Part shown: piece by piece, positions 8,125 to 16,762 of the stretch
How the letters are laid out: the number at the start of each line of letters is the position of its first letter
Position numbering within the stretch: the first letter of the stretch is position 1
Notes under the pieces: generated by a model
The model's database searches: none
What the model saw: the letters and a program-made list of their open reading frames with translations, nothing else
Told to the model about the DNA's origin: nothing
Source: PMG-095 sp037200885
Lineage (GTDB): Bacteria > Myxococcota_A > Polyangia > Polyangiales > Polyangiaceae
Assembly: GCA_037200885.1 (NCBI GenBank)
Contig: JBBCIN010000001.1
Span: 3,407,621-3,471,620 of the forward strand
Length of the DNA stretch: 64,000 nucleotides
Reading direction: 5' to 3'
Position numbers and translations under genes: made by a program

Positions 8125-9507
8125 ATGCAGATTCGCTTGAACCGGATTCTTTCGGCTGTTGTTCCGACCTTGGCCGCCTGTGGGGGGGCACCTGTGCTTG
8201 GCTCGGCTCTCCTGTCGGCGAGCGTGGCGCTGCTCGGCTGCGGTAGCCCATCAGCCGATGGCGGCACCGGCGGCACCGGAACGGTAGCCAATGGCGGACG
8301 CACGACCACGCCGAGCGGTGCCTCGGGCAGTGCTAGCAGCGCGGCCGGCAACAATGCGACTGGCGGAGCCAGTGGCAGCACGAGCGGCGGGTCGACCAGC
8401 GCACCGAACGGCGGATCGACCAGCATGCCGAACGGCGGATCGACCAGCATGTCGAACGGCGGATCGTCCACGACCACGGCTCCCGGCGCTGGCTGCACTC
8501 CGCCCGCGACGTACACGAATCTTTTCGTCAGCCTTTTGGGGCAAACGCAGGCCGACAGCGACGCCAAGGTCACCGCCGCCTGGTCTCAGCTCTTCAATCC
8601 CTCGGGCACGAACACCATTTTTTACAACGGCCCCGGCACGGATGAGGCGTACGTCAAGGACGTCGCGGACAACTCCGTGCGCAGCGAAGGCCAGTCCTAC
8701 GGAATGATGGTCGCCGTCCAGCTCGACCATCAAAAAGAGTTCGACGAGCTGTGGACCTTCGCCAAAAACCACATGTGGAAGGGCAACGTCATCTCCTGGC
8801 AAACGAGCACGAGTGGCTCCGTCACGGGGTCCGGCGGAGCGCCGGACGGAGACGAGTGGTTTGCGGCGGCCCTCGTGTTTGCCCACAAGCGCTGGGGAGA
8901 CACCTCCGGCAAGTACGACTACGGCAGCGAGGCCCAGAAGACGCTCGACCTCGTGCGGACGACCGACTTCAGCGCGAGCCAGCACCTAGTCCGGTACTTC
9001 ACTGGCACCGATTCGAATGGCACCGATGCTTCGTACATGTTGCCGGCCTATTATCAGACGTGGGCGTGCTTCGATACCACCAACGCGGACTTCTGGAACA
9101 CGGCGTTGACGACGACGCGCGCGTGGTTGCAGACGGCAGCGGGCTCGACCGGCAACATTGGCGACCAGTCTTCGTTCGCCGGCAAGACGACGAACTCCGG
9201 CGGCGATGACAAATTGCGCACCGTCGCGAACTTCATGAGCGACTACAATTTCTTCCACGCCGATGCCTTCGAGGCGACATACGCCAGCGAGTACGCGACT
9301 TGGGTGAGCTCGAACAACAACGGTTCGACGGCCATGCTGGCGTGCAATGGTTTGCTCGGCTTTGGCCTGCCCGCGGCCACTGGCAAGCCCTTCGTGCAGA
9401 AGCTCTGGTCGGCGGCCATCCCGACTGGCAACTACCGTTACTACGACGGCGCGCTGTACATGATCGCGCTGCTGCACGTGAGCGGCACGTTCAAGCTCTG
9501 GTACTGA
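8125..9507 (+). CDS. Glycoside hydrolase family 8 lipoprotein
   Basis: A 460-residue secreted enzyme. An N-terminal hydrophobic segment ends in a lipobox ALLGC (Cys39). Residues 45-120 are a Gly/Ser/Thr linker with the repeat NGGSTSMP/S. The catalytic (alpha/alpha)6 domain follows. The family's proton-donor Glu is in RSEGQSYGMM (Glu188), PDGDEWFAAALVFAHKRWG holds Asp241, and FFHADAF holds Asp380, the likely base position. The PDG(D/E)E(W/Y)FA and DASYMLPAYYQTWA patterns resemble reducing-end xylose-releasing exo-oligoxylanases more than GH8 cellulases, so xylo-oligosaccharides are the likely substrate (inference). It is a single gene with no other carbohydrate genes nearby. Confidence 0.88.
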   Translation: MQIRLNRILSAVVPTLAACGGAPVLGSALLSASVALLGCGSPSADGGTGGTGTVANGGRTTTPSGASGSASSAAGNNATGGASGSTSGGSTSAPNGGSTSMPNGGSTSMSNGGSSTTTAPGAGCTPPATYTNLFVSLLGQTQADSDAKVTAAWSQLFNPSGTNTIFYNGPGTDEAYVKDVADNSVRSEGQSYGMMVAVQLDHQKEFDELWTFAKNHMWKGNVISWQTSTSGSVTGSGGAPDGDEWFAAALVFAHKRWGDTSGKYDYGSEAQKTLDLVRTTDFSASQHLVRYFTGTDSNGTDASYMLPAYYQTWACFDTTNADFWNTALTTTRAWLQTAAGSTGNIGDQSSFAGKTTNSGGDDKLRTVANFMSDYNFFHADAFEATYASEYATWVSSNNNGSTAMLACNGLLGFGLPAATGKPFVQKLWSAAIPTGNYRYYDGALYMIALLHVSGTFKLWY

Positions 9508-9567
9508 TTGAAGCCGCGTGATCCGACCAACGTCGCGTGAGATCGAGCGGAGCCAGTTGCTCCGAAG

Positions 9568-10152
9568 CTAACGGTCGTTCATGCCCTTGCCGGCCAGAAT
9601 CATCGGAGCCGCCTTCTCGATCCGCGCGGTGCGAGTCTGTGCTTGCTTTGCGCTGGCGAAATGCAGAACGTAAGCTCGTTTGCGCCCGGGCGTGAGCGCG
9701 TCGAAGGCCTTCGCGAGCCTGCGGTTCTTCTCGAGGATCTGGCTCAGTTCCGGCGGCAGCTCGAGCTCACGCTTGGCTTTGAAGTCGACCTTGAGCCCTT
9801 GCTTCTCCACGGCGATAGCATCCTTCACATAGGACTCCACCATGGCCTTTTTGACTTGAGCCTCGCTGGTGAACTCCAGGCGCAGCGCCGCCTGTGTGTT
9901 CTCGCCTTGGCTGCGTAACAGACCAAGGCGGTCTTTGAGCAGTGCCCCTTTGAAGAACATGAGCGAGCAGTGTTCTTTGAAGGGTTGGATGATGGCCACG
10001 TTCCTGCTCTCGAACATGAAGCAGGGCTTGCCCCACTTCAGCTCTTCATCGAGCCCGCATTGGATCAGGATCGATCGCAGTTTTTGCATTTCGCCCTGCC
10101 ACGCTTTGGCACGGCTGACGAATTCATCGACCTTGGGGCTCTTCGCGCTCAT
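9568..10152 (-). CDS. YdeI-like protein (DUF1801 type)
   Basis: A 194-residue cytosolic protein. The first 110 residues are DUF1801-like (ELKWGKPCFMFESRNVAIIQ, then HCSLMFFKGALLKD). The C-terminal part (ELELPPELSQILEKN, then LTPGRKRAYVLHFASAKQ and ARIEKAAPMILAGKG) is the YdeI/OmpD-associated signature with its basic RxxRIEK ending. E. coli YdeI has been linked to stress and peptide resistance; the biochemical role is unknown. It is a single gene, convergent with the GH8 gene 60 bp away. Confidence 0.85.
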   Translation of the reverse strand: MSAKSPKVDEFVSRAKAWQGEMQKLRSILIQCGLDEELKWGKPCFMFESRNVAIIQPFKEHCSLMFFKGALLKDRLGLLRSQGENTQAALRLEFTSEAQVKKAMVESYVKDAIAVEKQGLKVDFKAKRELELPPELSQILEKNRRLAKAFDALTPGRKRAYVLHFASAKQAQTRTARIEKAAPMILAGKGMNDR

Positions 10153-10609
10153 GGACCGGAAGCAATCGTCGCATAAGCTCGCGAATTCGGAAACCCCACC
10201 GGGCCGAGAGCGAGTGATCGGCTGACCGCTTCAGCAACGGGAGCTCATTCCTTGGCAATCCCACGAACGGAGCCACGTGCACGTGCACGGGCACGGGCAC
10301 CGCGCACAACGAGCCGTGGCGGCACAGACTCGCTCAGCAATCAGGACGCCGATTGCGGCAGCGGCACGTGATTTGAACGGCTTCCGACGGCTCGCTCTTT
10401 GAAGCGCCGATCGTGAAGTCTTTGAAACAAACTCGCAACCGAAGAGGCAAAATCTGTGGCGGTTTGCGCCACCGCACGCCTCGCCTGGCAGCGTTCGTAC
10501 ACTGGTATCGAAAGCGAGTCGCGAACGCAAGCACGCGCATCACGAATTCACACGTCTTGTCTTCGCTGACGTAATATCGTGCGCGTAGCTCAAGCCGAGG
10601 AGACGACTC
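10153..10609. other. Intergenic, nothing recognised
   Basis: About 460 bp between the divergent YdeI-like and PEGA genes. It presumably carries both promoters, but I cannot pick boxes with confidence. Overlapping frames show no family resemblance. Confidence 0.45.
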
Positions 10610-11560
10610 ATGGCGACTCCGGAGACACACAGTGTCGAGCTCGACCCATTCACCCCGTCGTTTGACGGAGATCTAAATGCCGTGCAAAGCGAAGAGAATC
10701 AAGTCGTAGAAGCAGAGACTCGGGAGCTGTCGGCTTACAGCTTCGACAGCGACGACCAAACCCTGGTGGGCATCGGCATCTCGGGCTCAGCGGACTCGAG
10801 CAGGGTTCGCCACTTCGACAGCAGTGATCGAACGCTGGTGGGCATCGGACCCGCTGAGCGCGCCAAACGCGCCAAACTTGCCGAACTTGCCGAATTTGCC
10901 GAATTGGTGAGCCACTCGCGGCAGGCTGAATCGGCGCCCGAGTGCGTCCGCATGCCGCACTCCGAGCCTCCCGGGCCCTTCGTCGCCTCTGACGACGATG
11001 AGGGTGTTTCGGATCGCCTGCCCATGCAAAAGCGCGAGCCGTGGGTGCTTGCCCTATCGGCAGTGCTGGTAGCCGCCGCGGCGGTCGCGCTGCTACGCGG
11101 AGTCGTCCCGCACACGGCCGCGTCTCGCCTGTCTTCCGCCACGACCGTTGCGCCACCGCCCACGGCCAACGAGAGTCGCGCGCGCGACGTGCAGTTCGAG
11201 ACCGCCGCTGTGACTTCGGCAGAAACCTCCGCGTCCGAACTCCCCATCACGCAGGCTACCGAAGCTCCGCAGCCTGCGCCCGCGCCAACGACCGCGCAGC
11301 GCGAAACGCAGCCGGAGCTCGCGCCTCTGCGCGTCACCACGAAGTCGGCCGGCAGCGAGCCACTCGGGGCCCTCGCCGTCACCTCGAATCCACCCTCGGG
11401 CCTGGTCCTCGATGGTCGCCCGCTCGGCAAGGCGCCGCGCGTCATTCAACTCCCTTCCGGTCCCCACACGGTGCTGTTCGTCAATCCGGAGCGCGGCAGA
11501 ATGTCTGTCACCGTGAACGTGAGAGCCGGGCGAACCACCAGGGCTTCCGCGAATTTCTGA
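10610..11560 (+). CDS. PEGA-domain membrane protein
   Basis: A 316-residue protein. The cytoplasmic N-terminal part contains two copies of an acidic motif (FDSDDQTLVGIG near residue 45 and FDSSDRTLVGIG near 70), then an alpha-helical Ala/Lys/Leu/Glu run. One transmembrane helix lies near residues 145-165 (VLALSAVLVAAAAVALL). A Pro/Thr/Ala-rich linker follows, and a C-terminal PEGA domain (GALAVTSNPPSGLVLDGRPL, then LPSGPHTVLFVNPE). PEGA domains in myxobacteria are commonly linked to Ser/Thr kinases. The repeated TLVGIG motif might be a phosphorylation or docking peptide (inference). No kinase gene is adjacent. Confidence 0.75.
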   Translation: MATPETHSVELDPFTPSFDGDLNAVQSEENQVVEAETRELSAYSFDSDDQTLVGIGISGSADSSRVRHFDSSDRTLVGIGPAERAKRAKLAELAEFAELVSHSRQAESAPECVRMPHSEPPGPFVASDDDEGVSDRLPMQKREPWVLALSAVLVAAAAVALLRGVVPHTAASRLSSATTVAPPPTANESRARDVQFETAAVTSAETSASELPITQATEAPQPAPAPTTAQRETQPELAPLRVTTKSAGSEPLGALAVTSNPPSGLVLDGRPLGKAPRVIQLPSGPHTVLFVNPERGRMSVTVNVRAGRTTRASANF

Positions 11561-11589
11561 AGCGCTCGCTCGCTCGCGACCGGTACACG

Positions 11590-11859
11590 CTAACCACGGA
11601 GCGGCCTGACGGATTTGGTTTTCGATTGAATCGAGCGTGAGTGGCGCGGGCGAGATGTCCGTCGAGCTTTTCCCGCGCGCAGTTCTTCGCTGGGCGATGT
11701 CGGCTCCGCCGCTCGGTCAGCGGCAGTCTTGCCTTTCTTCTCTTCTGCGGCCTTAGCCTTGGCCGCCGTCGCCTGAGCTGCGGTCGGATCGGTCCCTTTG
11801 GGCTTGGCCGACTTTGGTTTGGGCTTCGAGGGCGGCCGCGGTTTCTTTGCGACGCTCAT
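11590..11859 (-). CDS. Small Lys/Ala/Pro-rich basic protein
   Basis: An 89-residue protein starting at the ATG at 11859 (MSVAKKPRPPSKPKPKSAKP). It is dominated by Lys, Ala, Pro and Arg, like the tails of histone-H1-like or other nucleic-acid-binding proteins, with no globular domain visible. Its ATG overlaps the stop of the DUF559 frame as ATGA, which suggests translational coupling. If real, the pair would join a nuclease-like protein with a DNA-binding basic peptide. Composition-biased ORFs are easily spurious in high-GC DNA, so confidence is moderate. Confidence 0.45.
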   Translation of the reverse strand: MSVAKKPRPPSKPKPKSAKPKGTDPTAAQATAAKAKAAEEKKGKTAADRAAEPTSPSEELRAGKARRTSRPRHSRSIQSKTKSVRPLRG

Positions 11860-12414
11860 GCTTGTTTCTCCGGCGTTCCGAGATACCGAACGGCATCGCG
11901 GAGGTCGTTCAGGACTTGGTCGGGGCTTTCGAGGACTTTGAAGCGGGTGAAACGGAGGACTCGGTAGCCGCTCATGACGAGCTCGAAGTCGCGGCGGCGA
12001 TCGCGGATGAACTGGCCGAGGACGCAGTGGTCCTTCCCGTCGATCTCGACAACCAGACGCCCGGCTTCCCAGAGTAGGTCGACGGACGATAGGTCTCGTG
12101 TCGTTGCGAGTCTTGACCGGCCAATTGAAGCGGAACAACGGTGCGAGCTCGGCATCACCACAGATCTGATGGCAGAGGAGTTGCTCGGCCGCACTGCCGG
12201 GATGCGGCCTATCGGGCACGGGCGAAACGGAGACCAGCGCGTCGGTCGGATTGCTCTTCTTTACCTTCGTTGGAGCTTCCGACAGCGGCGAGAGAGCAGG
12301 CGCTATTTCGGGCTCCACGGACGAGCTGAAGAGGCACGCCGTGTACGTGACGTGGTCGAGCTCGCGTTCGTTGCCGAGCGCTCGGGAGTGTCGATCGATG
12401 GTCGGAAAATCCAA
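11856..12414 (-). pseudogene. DUF559 endonuclease-like gene, frameshifted
   Basis: The C-terminal half is clearly DUF559 (DLLWEAGRLVVEIDGKDHC, then RRRDFELVMSGYRVLRFTRF). This is a Vsr-like fold with the acidic residues of EIDG and the following RD/GYRVLRF block. The expected upstream part (LLCHQICGDAELAPLFRFNW) lies in a different minus frame that is open from 12414. The two join if one base is added or removed near 12080-12090. It differs clearly from the four DUF559 modules at 35-48 kb and lacks their hairpin. The start is uncertain. Sequencing error cannot be excluded. Confidence 0.6.
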
Positions 12415-12512
12415 AATGCGCCGGTCCGTTCCAATTCATCCGCCTTGTTGTGCGCCAAGATTGGAGCACGCTACTCATCTCGTCGTTCAATCGGATATTG
12501 GAAGGAAACGAG

Positions 12513-12617
12513 TCGAAGAAATTCGAAGGAAAGTTTGCACTCGTTACGGGCGGCTCGCGTGGAATTGGTGCTGCGGTCTCCAAGCCTCCGGCCGCGGTGC
12601 CACGGAGATGCTCTTGA
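12513..12617 (+). pseudogene. Remnant of a short-chain dehydrogenase N-terminus
   Basis: One plus frame reads SKKFEGKFALVTGGSRGIGA, the unmistakable TGGxxGIG nucleotide-binding start of an SDR, then loses similarity after about 26 codons and stops at 12615-12617. No start codon or remaining domain is present. It lies directly upstream of the SnoaL-like gene. This looks like a scar of a deleted oxidoreductase gene. Confidence 0.6.
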
Positions 12618-12672
12618 AAGCAGCGCCGAGAGGATTCGGTGCGTAGTTTTGCAGTTTACCGCGGAGGATACC

Positions 12673-13071
12673 ATGAAGACGAAGGAAGAGACGAACAAGG
12701 CTCTCGTGCTGCAGGCGTTCGACGCGCTGTTCAACCAGCGCGACTACGCACGCGCAGAGGGCTTCTGGTCGGCGAAGTACATTCAGCACAGCGCGCACAT
12801 CGCGCCCGGGCGCGAGGGGCTGTTCAGTCTCGTCGAATCGCTACCGTCTACGCTCCACTACGAGCACGCGCTCGTCGTGGCCGAGGGCGACTATGTCCTC
12901 TTGCACGGACGGTTCTCGGGCCACGGCCTTCCCGCTTCGTGGATCGTCGTCGACATCGTGCGCGTCGAGGGCGGTCGGTTGGCGGAGCATTGGGACGTCG
13001 TCCAAGACGAAGCGACGAAGTCGCAATCGAAGAGCGAGCTACCGATGTTCGGAACCATCTTTCCCGCCTGA
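12673..13071 (+). CDS. SnoaL-like/NTF2-fold protein
   Basis: A 132-residue protein starting at the ATG at 12673 (MKTKEETNKALVLQAFDALF), with GGAGG at 12663-12667. The pattern (RDYARAEGFWSAKYIQHSAH, then EGDYVLLHGRFSG, WIVVDIVRVEGGRLAEHWDV) matches SnoaL-like polyketide-cyclase/NTF2-fold proteins, in which the AEHWDV ending is typical. These small cytosolic proteins act as cyclases, isomerases or unknown-substrate enzymes. It is followed after 31 bp by the truncated SDR and then quinone oxidoreductase genes, so it is likely the first gene of a three-gene operon. Confidence 0.82.
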   Translation: MKTKEETNKALVLQAFDALFNQRDYARAEGFWSAKYIQHSAHIAPGREGLFSLVESLPSTLHYEHALVVAEGDYVLLHGRFSGHGLPASWIVVDIVRVEGGRLAEHWDVVQDEATKSQSKSELPMFGTIFPA

Positions 13072-13102
13072 ATGCGTGCGGCGTACACAAAAGGAGACCA
13101 TC

Positions 13103-13441
13103 ATGAACCTCGAAGGCAACACGACCCTCATCACCGGTGGAGGCTCGGGCATCGGGCGCGCTTTCGCCGAAGCGCTTCATGCGCGCGGTAACCAGGTCAT
13201 CATTGCGGGGCGGAGGAAGAGCGCGCCGCCACGGGTCCAGACCGATTTCCTCGGAAAGGAGAGTCGGAACGATCCGCGCGCAATGCCGCTCGAAGAATTC
13301 ATCGCCGAGACGCTGCGCCTGCTTGCAACCGACGCCATAGAGATCGTCGTCGAGAAGGCAAAGCCCCTTCGTGAAAACGTCGGTCCCGGCGAAGGAAGGC
13401 TCGTCGCCCAGCTCAACGAGCTCGTCGCCGCGGTGCACTGA
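13103..13441 (+). CDS. Internally deleted SDR (DltE-like)
   Basis: A 112-residue protein with a good leader (AAAAGGAGA before the ATG at 13103). Residues 1-38 are a normal SDR start (TTLITGGGSGIGRAFAEALH, then NQVIIAGRR). From about residue 42 the sequence jumps to a DltE-like C-terminal region (MPLEEFIAETLRLLATDAIE, then AKPLRENVGPGE). About 140 residues containing the NAG motif and the catalytic Ser-Tyr-Lys are missing, yet the frame is intact. It is probably inactive. Its stop TGA overlaps the next gene's ATG. Confidence 0.7.
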   Translation: MNLEGNTTLITGGGSGIGRAFAEALHARGNQVIIAGRRKSAPPRVQTDFLGKESRNDPRAMPLEEFIAETLRLLATDAIEIVVEKAKPLRENVGPGEGRLVAQLNELVAAVH

Positions 13442-14400
13442 TGATGAAAGCAATAGGCCTGTTCGCATTCGGAAGTCCCGAACGGCTCGAGGTCGTGGAG
13501 CTGGCGGAGCCCGAGCCGGGACCCGGCGAGGTTCGCATTCGCGTCCACGCTGCGGGCGTGAACCCAACGGACCTTCTCTTGCGGTCCGGCGCGCACGCAG
13601 CCCGCTTCGCAGGGCGGCCTCCGCCCTATGTGCCTGGCGTGGACGCGGCGGGCGTCGTCGAGAAGCTAGGACCGGACCCCGACGGGCGTCTGTCGATCGG
13701 CGACTCCGTCATTGCGTACGTCGTTCCGACGGGCCCTCACGGTGGGGCGTACGCCCAGAAGATCGTCGTACCTGCAGCATCCGTCGTCGCCGCACCGAAG
13801 GGGGCCTCGTTTTTTGCCGCAGCCACGCTGCTTCTGAACGCGACGACGGCGCGCTTGGCGCTCAACGCGCTCGCGCTCTCGCGGGGAGACACGGTCGTCG
13901 TAACGGGGGCCTCGGGCGCCGTCGGCGGGTACGCGGTCGAGCTCGCGAAGGGGGACGGATTGACGATCATCGCAGACGCCGGCTCCGCCTCCGACGAGGC
14001 GCTCGTGAAAAAGCTGGGAGCGGGCCACACCGTGCCACGAGGTGATGGCTTCCTCACTGGGGTCCGCGCCATCGTTCCTCGGGGCGCAGCGGGCCTGGTG
14101 GATGGTGCTAGTCTCGATGCGGCTGCCGTTCTGGCCGTCGCCAATGGCGGTCGGATGGCCACGGTCCGAGGCTGGACGGGGCCTGCCGACCGAAGTATCG
14201 CGGTCTATCCCATCTCCTCCACGAAGGAGGCCGAGAACACGGCATTGTTCGAGCACCTCGCTCGCCTGGCGGAGGACAAGGCGCTTACCCTTCGTGTCAC
14301 GGAGGTCGTGCCCGCGGCGGAAGCGCCCGCGGCGCACCGTCGCCTCGAAGGGGGCGGAGTGCGTGGCCGCATCGTCTTGGACTTCGAATCGCTGCCGTGA
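13441..14400 (+). CDS. NADP-dependent quinone oxidoreductase/zinc-less MDR
   Basis: A 319-residue member of the medium-chain dehydrogenase/reductase superfamily. The N-terminal GroES-like part is complete (EPEPGPGEVRIRVHAAGVNP, then PYVPGVDAAGVVEKLG). The Rossmann half carries DTVVVTGASGAVGGYAVELA. The structural-zinc cysteines of alcohol dehydrogenases are absent, as in quinone oxidoreductases, so it probably reduces quinones or enones with NADPH in the cytosol. Its start overlaps the preceding stop (TGATG), and a second ATG follows immediately. It is the last gene of the SnoaL-SDR-MDR group. Confidence 0.88.
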   Translation: MMKAIGLFAFGSPERLEVVELAEPEPGPGEVRIRVHAAGVNPTDLLLRSGAHAARFAGRPPPYVPGVDAAGVVEKLGPDPDGRLSIGDSVIAYVVPTGPHGGAYAQKIVVPAASVVAAPKGASFFAAATLLLNATTARLALNALALSRGDTVVVTGASGAVGGYAVELAKGDGLTIIADAGSASDEALVKKLGAGHTVPRGDGFLTGVRAIVPRGAAGLVDGASLDAAAVLAVANGGRMATVRGWTGPADRSIAVYPISSTKEAENTALFEHLARLAEDKALTLRVTEVVPAAEAPAAHRRLEGGGVRGRIVLDFESLP

Positions 14401-14511
14401 CACTTCTTGCGCTACCGGGCACGTTGAGTCGGGGGTCGTAAACCAGCTTACAACACTGAGCTGATCGGAGAGGGGATTGTTCCCTGGCCCGAGTTAGCCG
14501 TGCCGAACTCG

Positions 14512-15207
14512 TTAGTGCAGCCGGTCCAGCCAGCCGCCGACGGCAAGCTGCGCCGCCGCTGCCAGCGCCGCGCCGTGCCGCCGAGCATTCTCGCGTATCG
14601 CGCGGAGATCGGCGTCCGCCTGGACTAACTCGCAGCCGTGGCCGACCAGCCAGCGTTCGATCTGGTTGGTGTCGACCTCCAAGTGAAATTGCAGCCCCAG
14701 GACCGTTTCGCCAACCGCGTAAGCCTGGTGCGCGCAGTGTGGCGTGCTCGCCAGTAGCGCGCCGCCGATGGGCAGATCGAAGCGATCGCCGTGCCAGTGC
14801 AGCACGCTCACACCAGCGAGCGGCGCCAGCACCGAATTACGGCCTTGTTCCGTCAGCGTCAGCTCGCTGAAGCCGATTTCCTTGGAACCCATGGGCGCCA
14901 CGTGCGCGCCGAGCACGCGAGCAATCAATTGTGCCCCCAGGCAGATTCCGAGCAGCGGTCGTCGGTTGGCGACGCGCTGCTCGATCAGGCGCAGTTCGGC
15001 GGCTAGGAAGGGATACACGCCTTCGTCGAACGCGCCGATGGGACCGCCCAGGACCACGACGAGATCGTCTGCGGCGGCATCGACGGCCGTCAGGTCCTCT
15101 ACGGCCGGGTCGAGATAGCGCACCTCGTAGCCGCGCTCGAGCAGCAGTGGTTCCAGCGTGCCGAGATCTTCGAAGTGGAGATGGCGCAGGGCGAGGGCAG
15201 TCTTCAA
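14512..15207 (-). CDS. Class I glutamine amidotransferase-like protein
   Basis: A 231-residue protein of the GMP-synthase-type GATase1 group, acting as a glutaminase or gamma-glutamyl hydrolase. The nucleophile is in LLGICLGAQ and the His-Glu pair in LQFHLEVD; VVVLGGPIGAF is the oxyanion strand. I chose the TTG at 15207 (LKTALALRHLHFEDLG) because GGAG stands 8 nt upstream and matches family N-termini; the GTG at 15240 would add 11 residues. There is no synthetase partner, so it may work alone, perhaps on a gamma-glutamylated intermediate. It is the last gene of the operon with the APC permease, 73 bp downstream of it. Confidence 0.82.
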   Translation of the reverse strand: MKTALALRHLHFEDLGTLEPLLLERGYEVRYLDPAVEDLTAVDAAADDLVVVLGGPIGAFDEGVYPFLAAELRLIEQRVANRRPLLGICLGAQLIARVLGAHVAPMGSKEIGFSELTLTEQGRNSVLAPLAGVSVLHWHGDRFDLPIGGALLASTPHCAHQAYAVGETVLGLQFHLEVDTNQIERWLVGHGCELVQADADLRAIRENARRHGAALAAAAQLAVGGWLDRLH

Positions 15208-15280
15208 GCGTCGTACTCCGAGCTCAGCCACCGAGTGCACACAGCAACCGTTCGCATCGGAAGCGATCTGCCGAGCGGGC

Positions 15281-16717
15281 TCATTCGTGCACCACCTGCC
15301 CCTGCACTGTTGCTGTCTCGGGCAGATGTTGCGCGATCAGCTCCTCGCGAATCTTTCGCAGGTGTTCCGGCGCGCGCTGGCGGATCCAGAGCACACGGCC
15401 GACACCGATCGTCAGGTACACCACGAAAATATAGGGGAAATACCGGACTGGCGCGTCCGGCACGGGGTACACACTGCCGATGGTCGGGATCAGCATCAGC
15501 GCCAGGGCGGCGACGCAGAGGGCGATGTCCTTCGAGCGCAGTTCACCGCGGGATTTGACGTATAGAGGCGCCGAAATCGTAACCAGGAAGTACGCGCCCA
15601 AGAAGCCGAACGCACCCATCGTGCCGGCATAATTGAATTGGTCGAGCACGGCGAGGCCGAACAGCCACCTGCTCGCGGCGACGACCAGGAACATCACGGC
15701 CGCGATCACGCCCAGGGCAACGTGCGGCGTACCATGCACCTCGTGGGCAGCGCTGGTGGCGCTGTGGAAGAAGCGATGGCGCCCCATGGCGAACATGACC
15801 CGCGCGCCAGCGTTCATGCAGCTCGAAGCAAGTGCGAAGAAGCTGAACATGGCGCCGAGCGAGAGCAGCGGAGATAGAAACGAGACCCCGTAGCTGTCGG
15901 CCAGCACGTTGAGCGGCGCATCGATCTTGTCCAAGCTCAGCGAGTAGCCGCGGGTGCCGAGCACTTCCACGTAACTGACCACGATGAAGAAGCCACCGGT
16001 CAACACCAAGCTCCAGATGATCGAGCGCGGAATGGTCTTGAGCGGGTTGATCGATTCCTCGCCGAACGCGGTCGAGCTCTCGAAACCGACCAGGCTGAAT
16101 ACGGCCACGACGACGCCCATGCCCAAGCTCGACAGTGACATGCCGTGAAAGTCGAACTGGGCCGCATCAGGAGCCGGATGATGCCCGAGCACGATGGCGC
16201 ATAGCACCAGGATGACGAAGCAGGAAAAGCCCTCGAGTCCGAGCATCACTAGCGTACTCACCTTGATGTCTTTGTAGCCGAGCAGGGCGCTCACCCCGAG
16301 GCAGAGCGCGAACAGCACGATCGTCGGCACGCCCAGGTGCATCATGTCCAAGAGCTTCCCGGCGAAGATGGCAAAGCCGGTTGTCCCTGCCAAGCCAATG
16401 AATAGATACGACCAAACCAGGCACCATCCGCACAACGCGCCGCCACCGAAGCCGAGGCCCGCCGAGGCGTAGCTATACATCGATCCGGCGTTGGTCGTGC
16501 GTTTGGCGAATTGGTTCAGGTTCAACGCCACGAATAACAACATCACGGAGCCGAGCGCATAAGCCGCCCAGCTCACGTTGCCCGCATTGGAGAACATCAG
16601 CGGCACGATCAGCGCCGCGGTCATGGTGGGTGAGATCAGCGCGATGTTCTGCGCCAAGAGCTCGAGGAAATTCAGGCAATTTTGCCTGAGCTTGGGTTCA
16701 ATTTCTCGCGTGGTCAT
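15281..16717 (-). CDS. APC family amino acid permease
   Basis: A 478-residue inner-membrane protein with about 12 hydrophobic segments. The first helix has the APC start (LAQNIALISPTMTAALIVPL), TM3 a Gly-rich LGFGGGALCGW, and the TM6 region VVVAVFSLVGFESSTAFGEE, a typical substrate-binding unwound helix. Such carriers import amino acids or amines by proton symport or exchange. Placed between the DapA-family gene (45 bp away) and the amidotransferase, it is probably the uptake system for the compound degraded by this operon. The substrate cannot be read from sequence. Confidence 0.88.
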   Translation of the reverse strand: MTTREIEPKLRQNCLNFLELLAQNIALISPTMTAALIVPLMFSNAGNVSWAAYALGSVMLLFVALNLNQFAKRTTNAGSMYSYASAGLGFGGGALCGWCLVWSYLFIGLAGTTGFAIFAGKLLDMMHLGVPTIVLFALCLGVSALLGYKDIKVSTLVMLGLEGFSCFVILVLCAIVLGHHPAPDAAQFDFHGMSLSSLGMGVVVAVFSLVGFESSTAFGEESINPLKTIPRSIIWSLVLTGGFFIVVSYVEVLGTRGYSLSLDKIDAPLNVLADSYGVSFLSPLLSLGAMFSFFALASSCMNAGARVMFAMGRHRFFHSATSAAHEVHGTPHVALGVIAAVMFLVVAASRWLFGLAVLDQFNYAGTMGAFGFLGAYFLVTISAPLYVKSRGELRSKDIALCVAALALMLIPTIGSVYPVPDAPVRYFPYIFVVYLTIGVGRVLWIRQRAPEHLRKIREELIAQHLPETATVQGQVVHE

Positions 16718-16762
16718 AGCTCAATCCTTTCGGCGCAACTCGGGGACGGTCGCGCTATGGTT

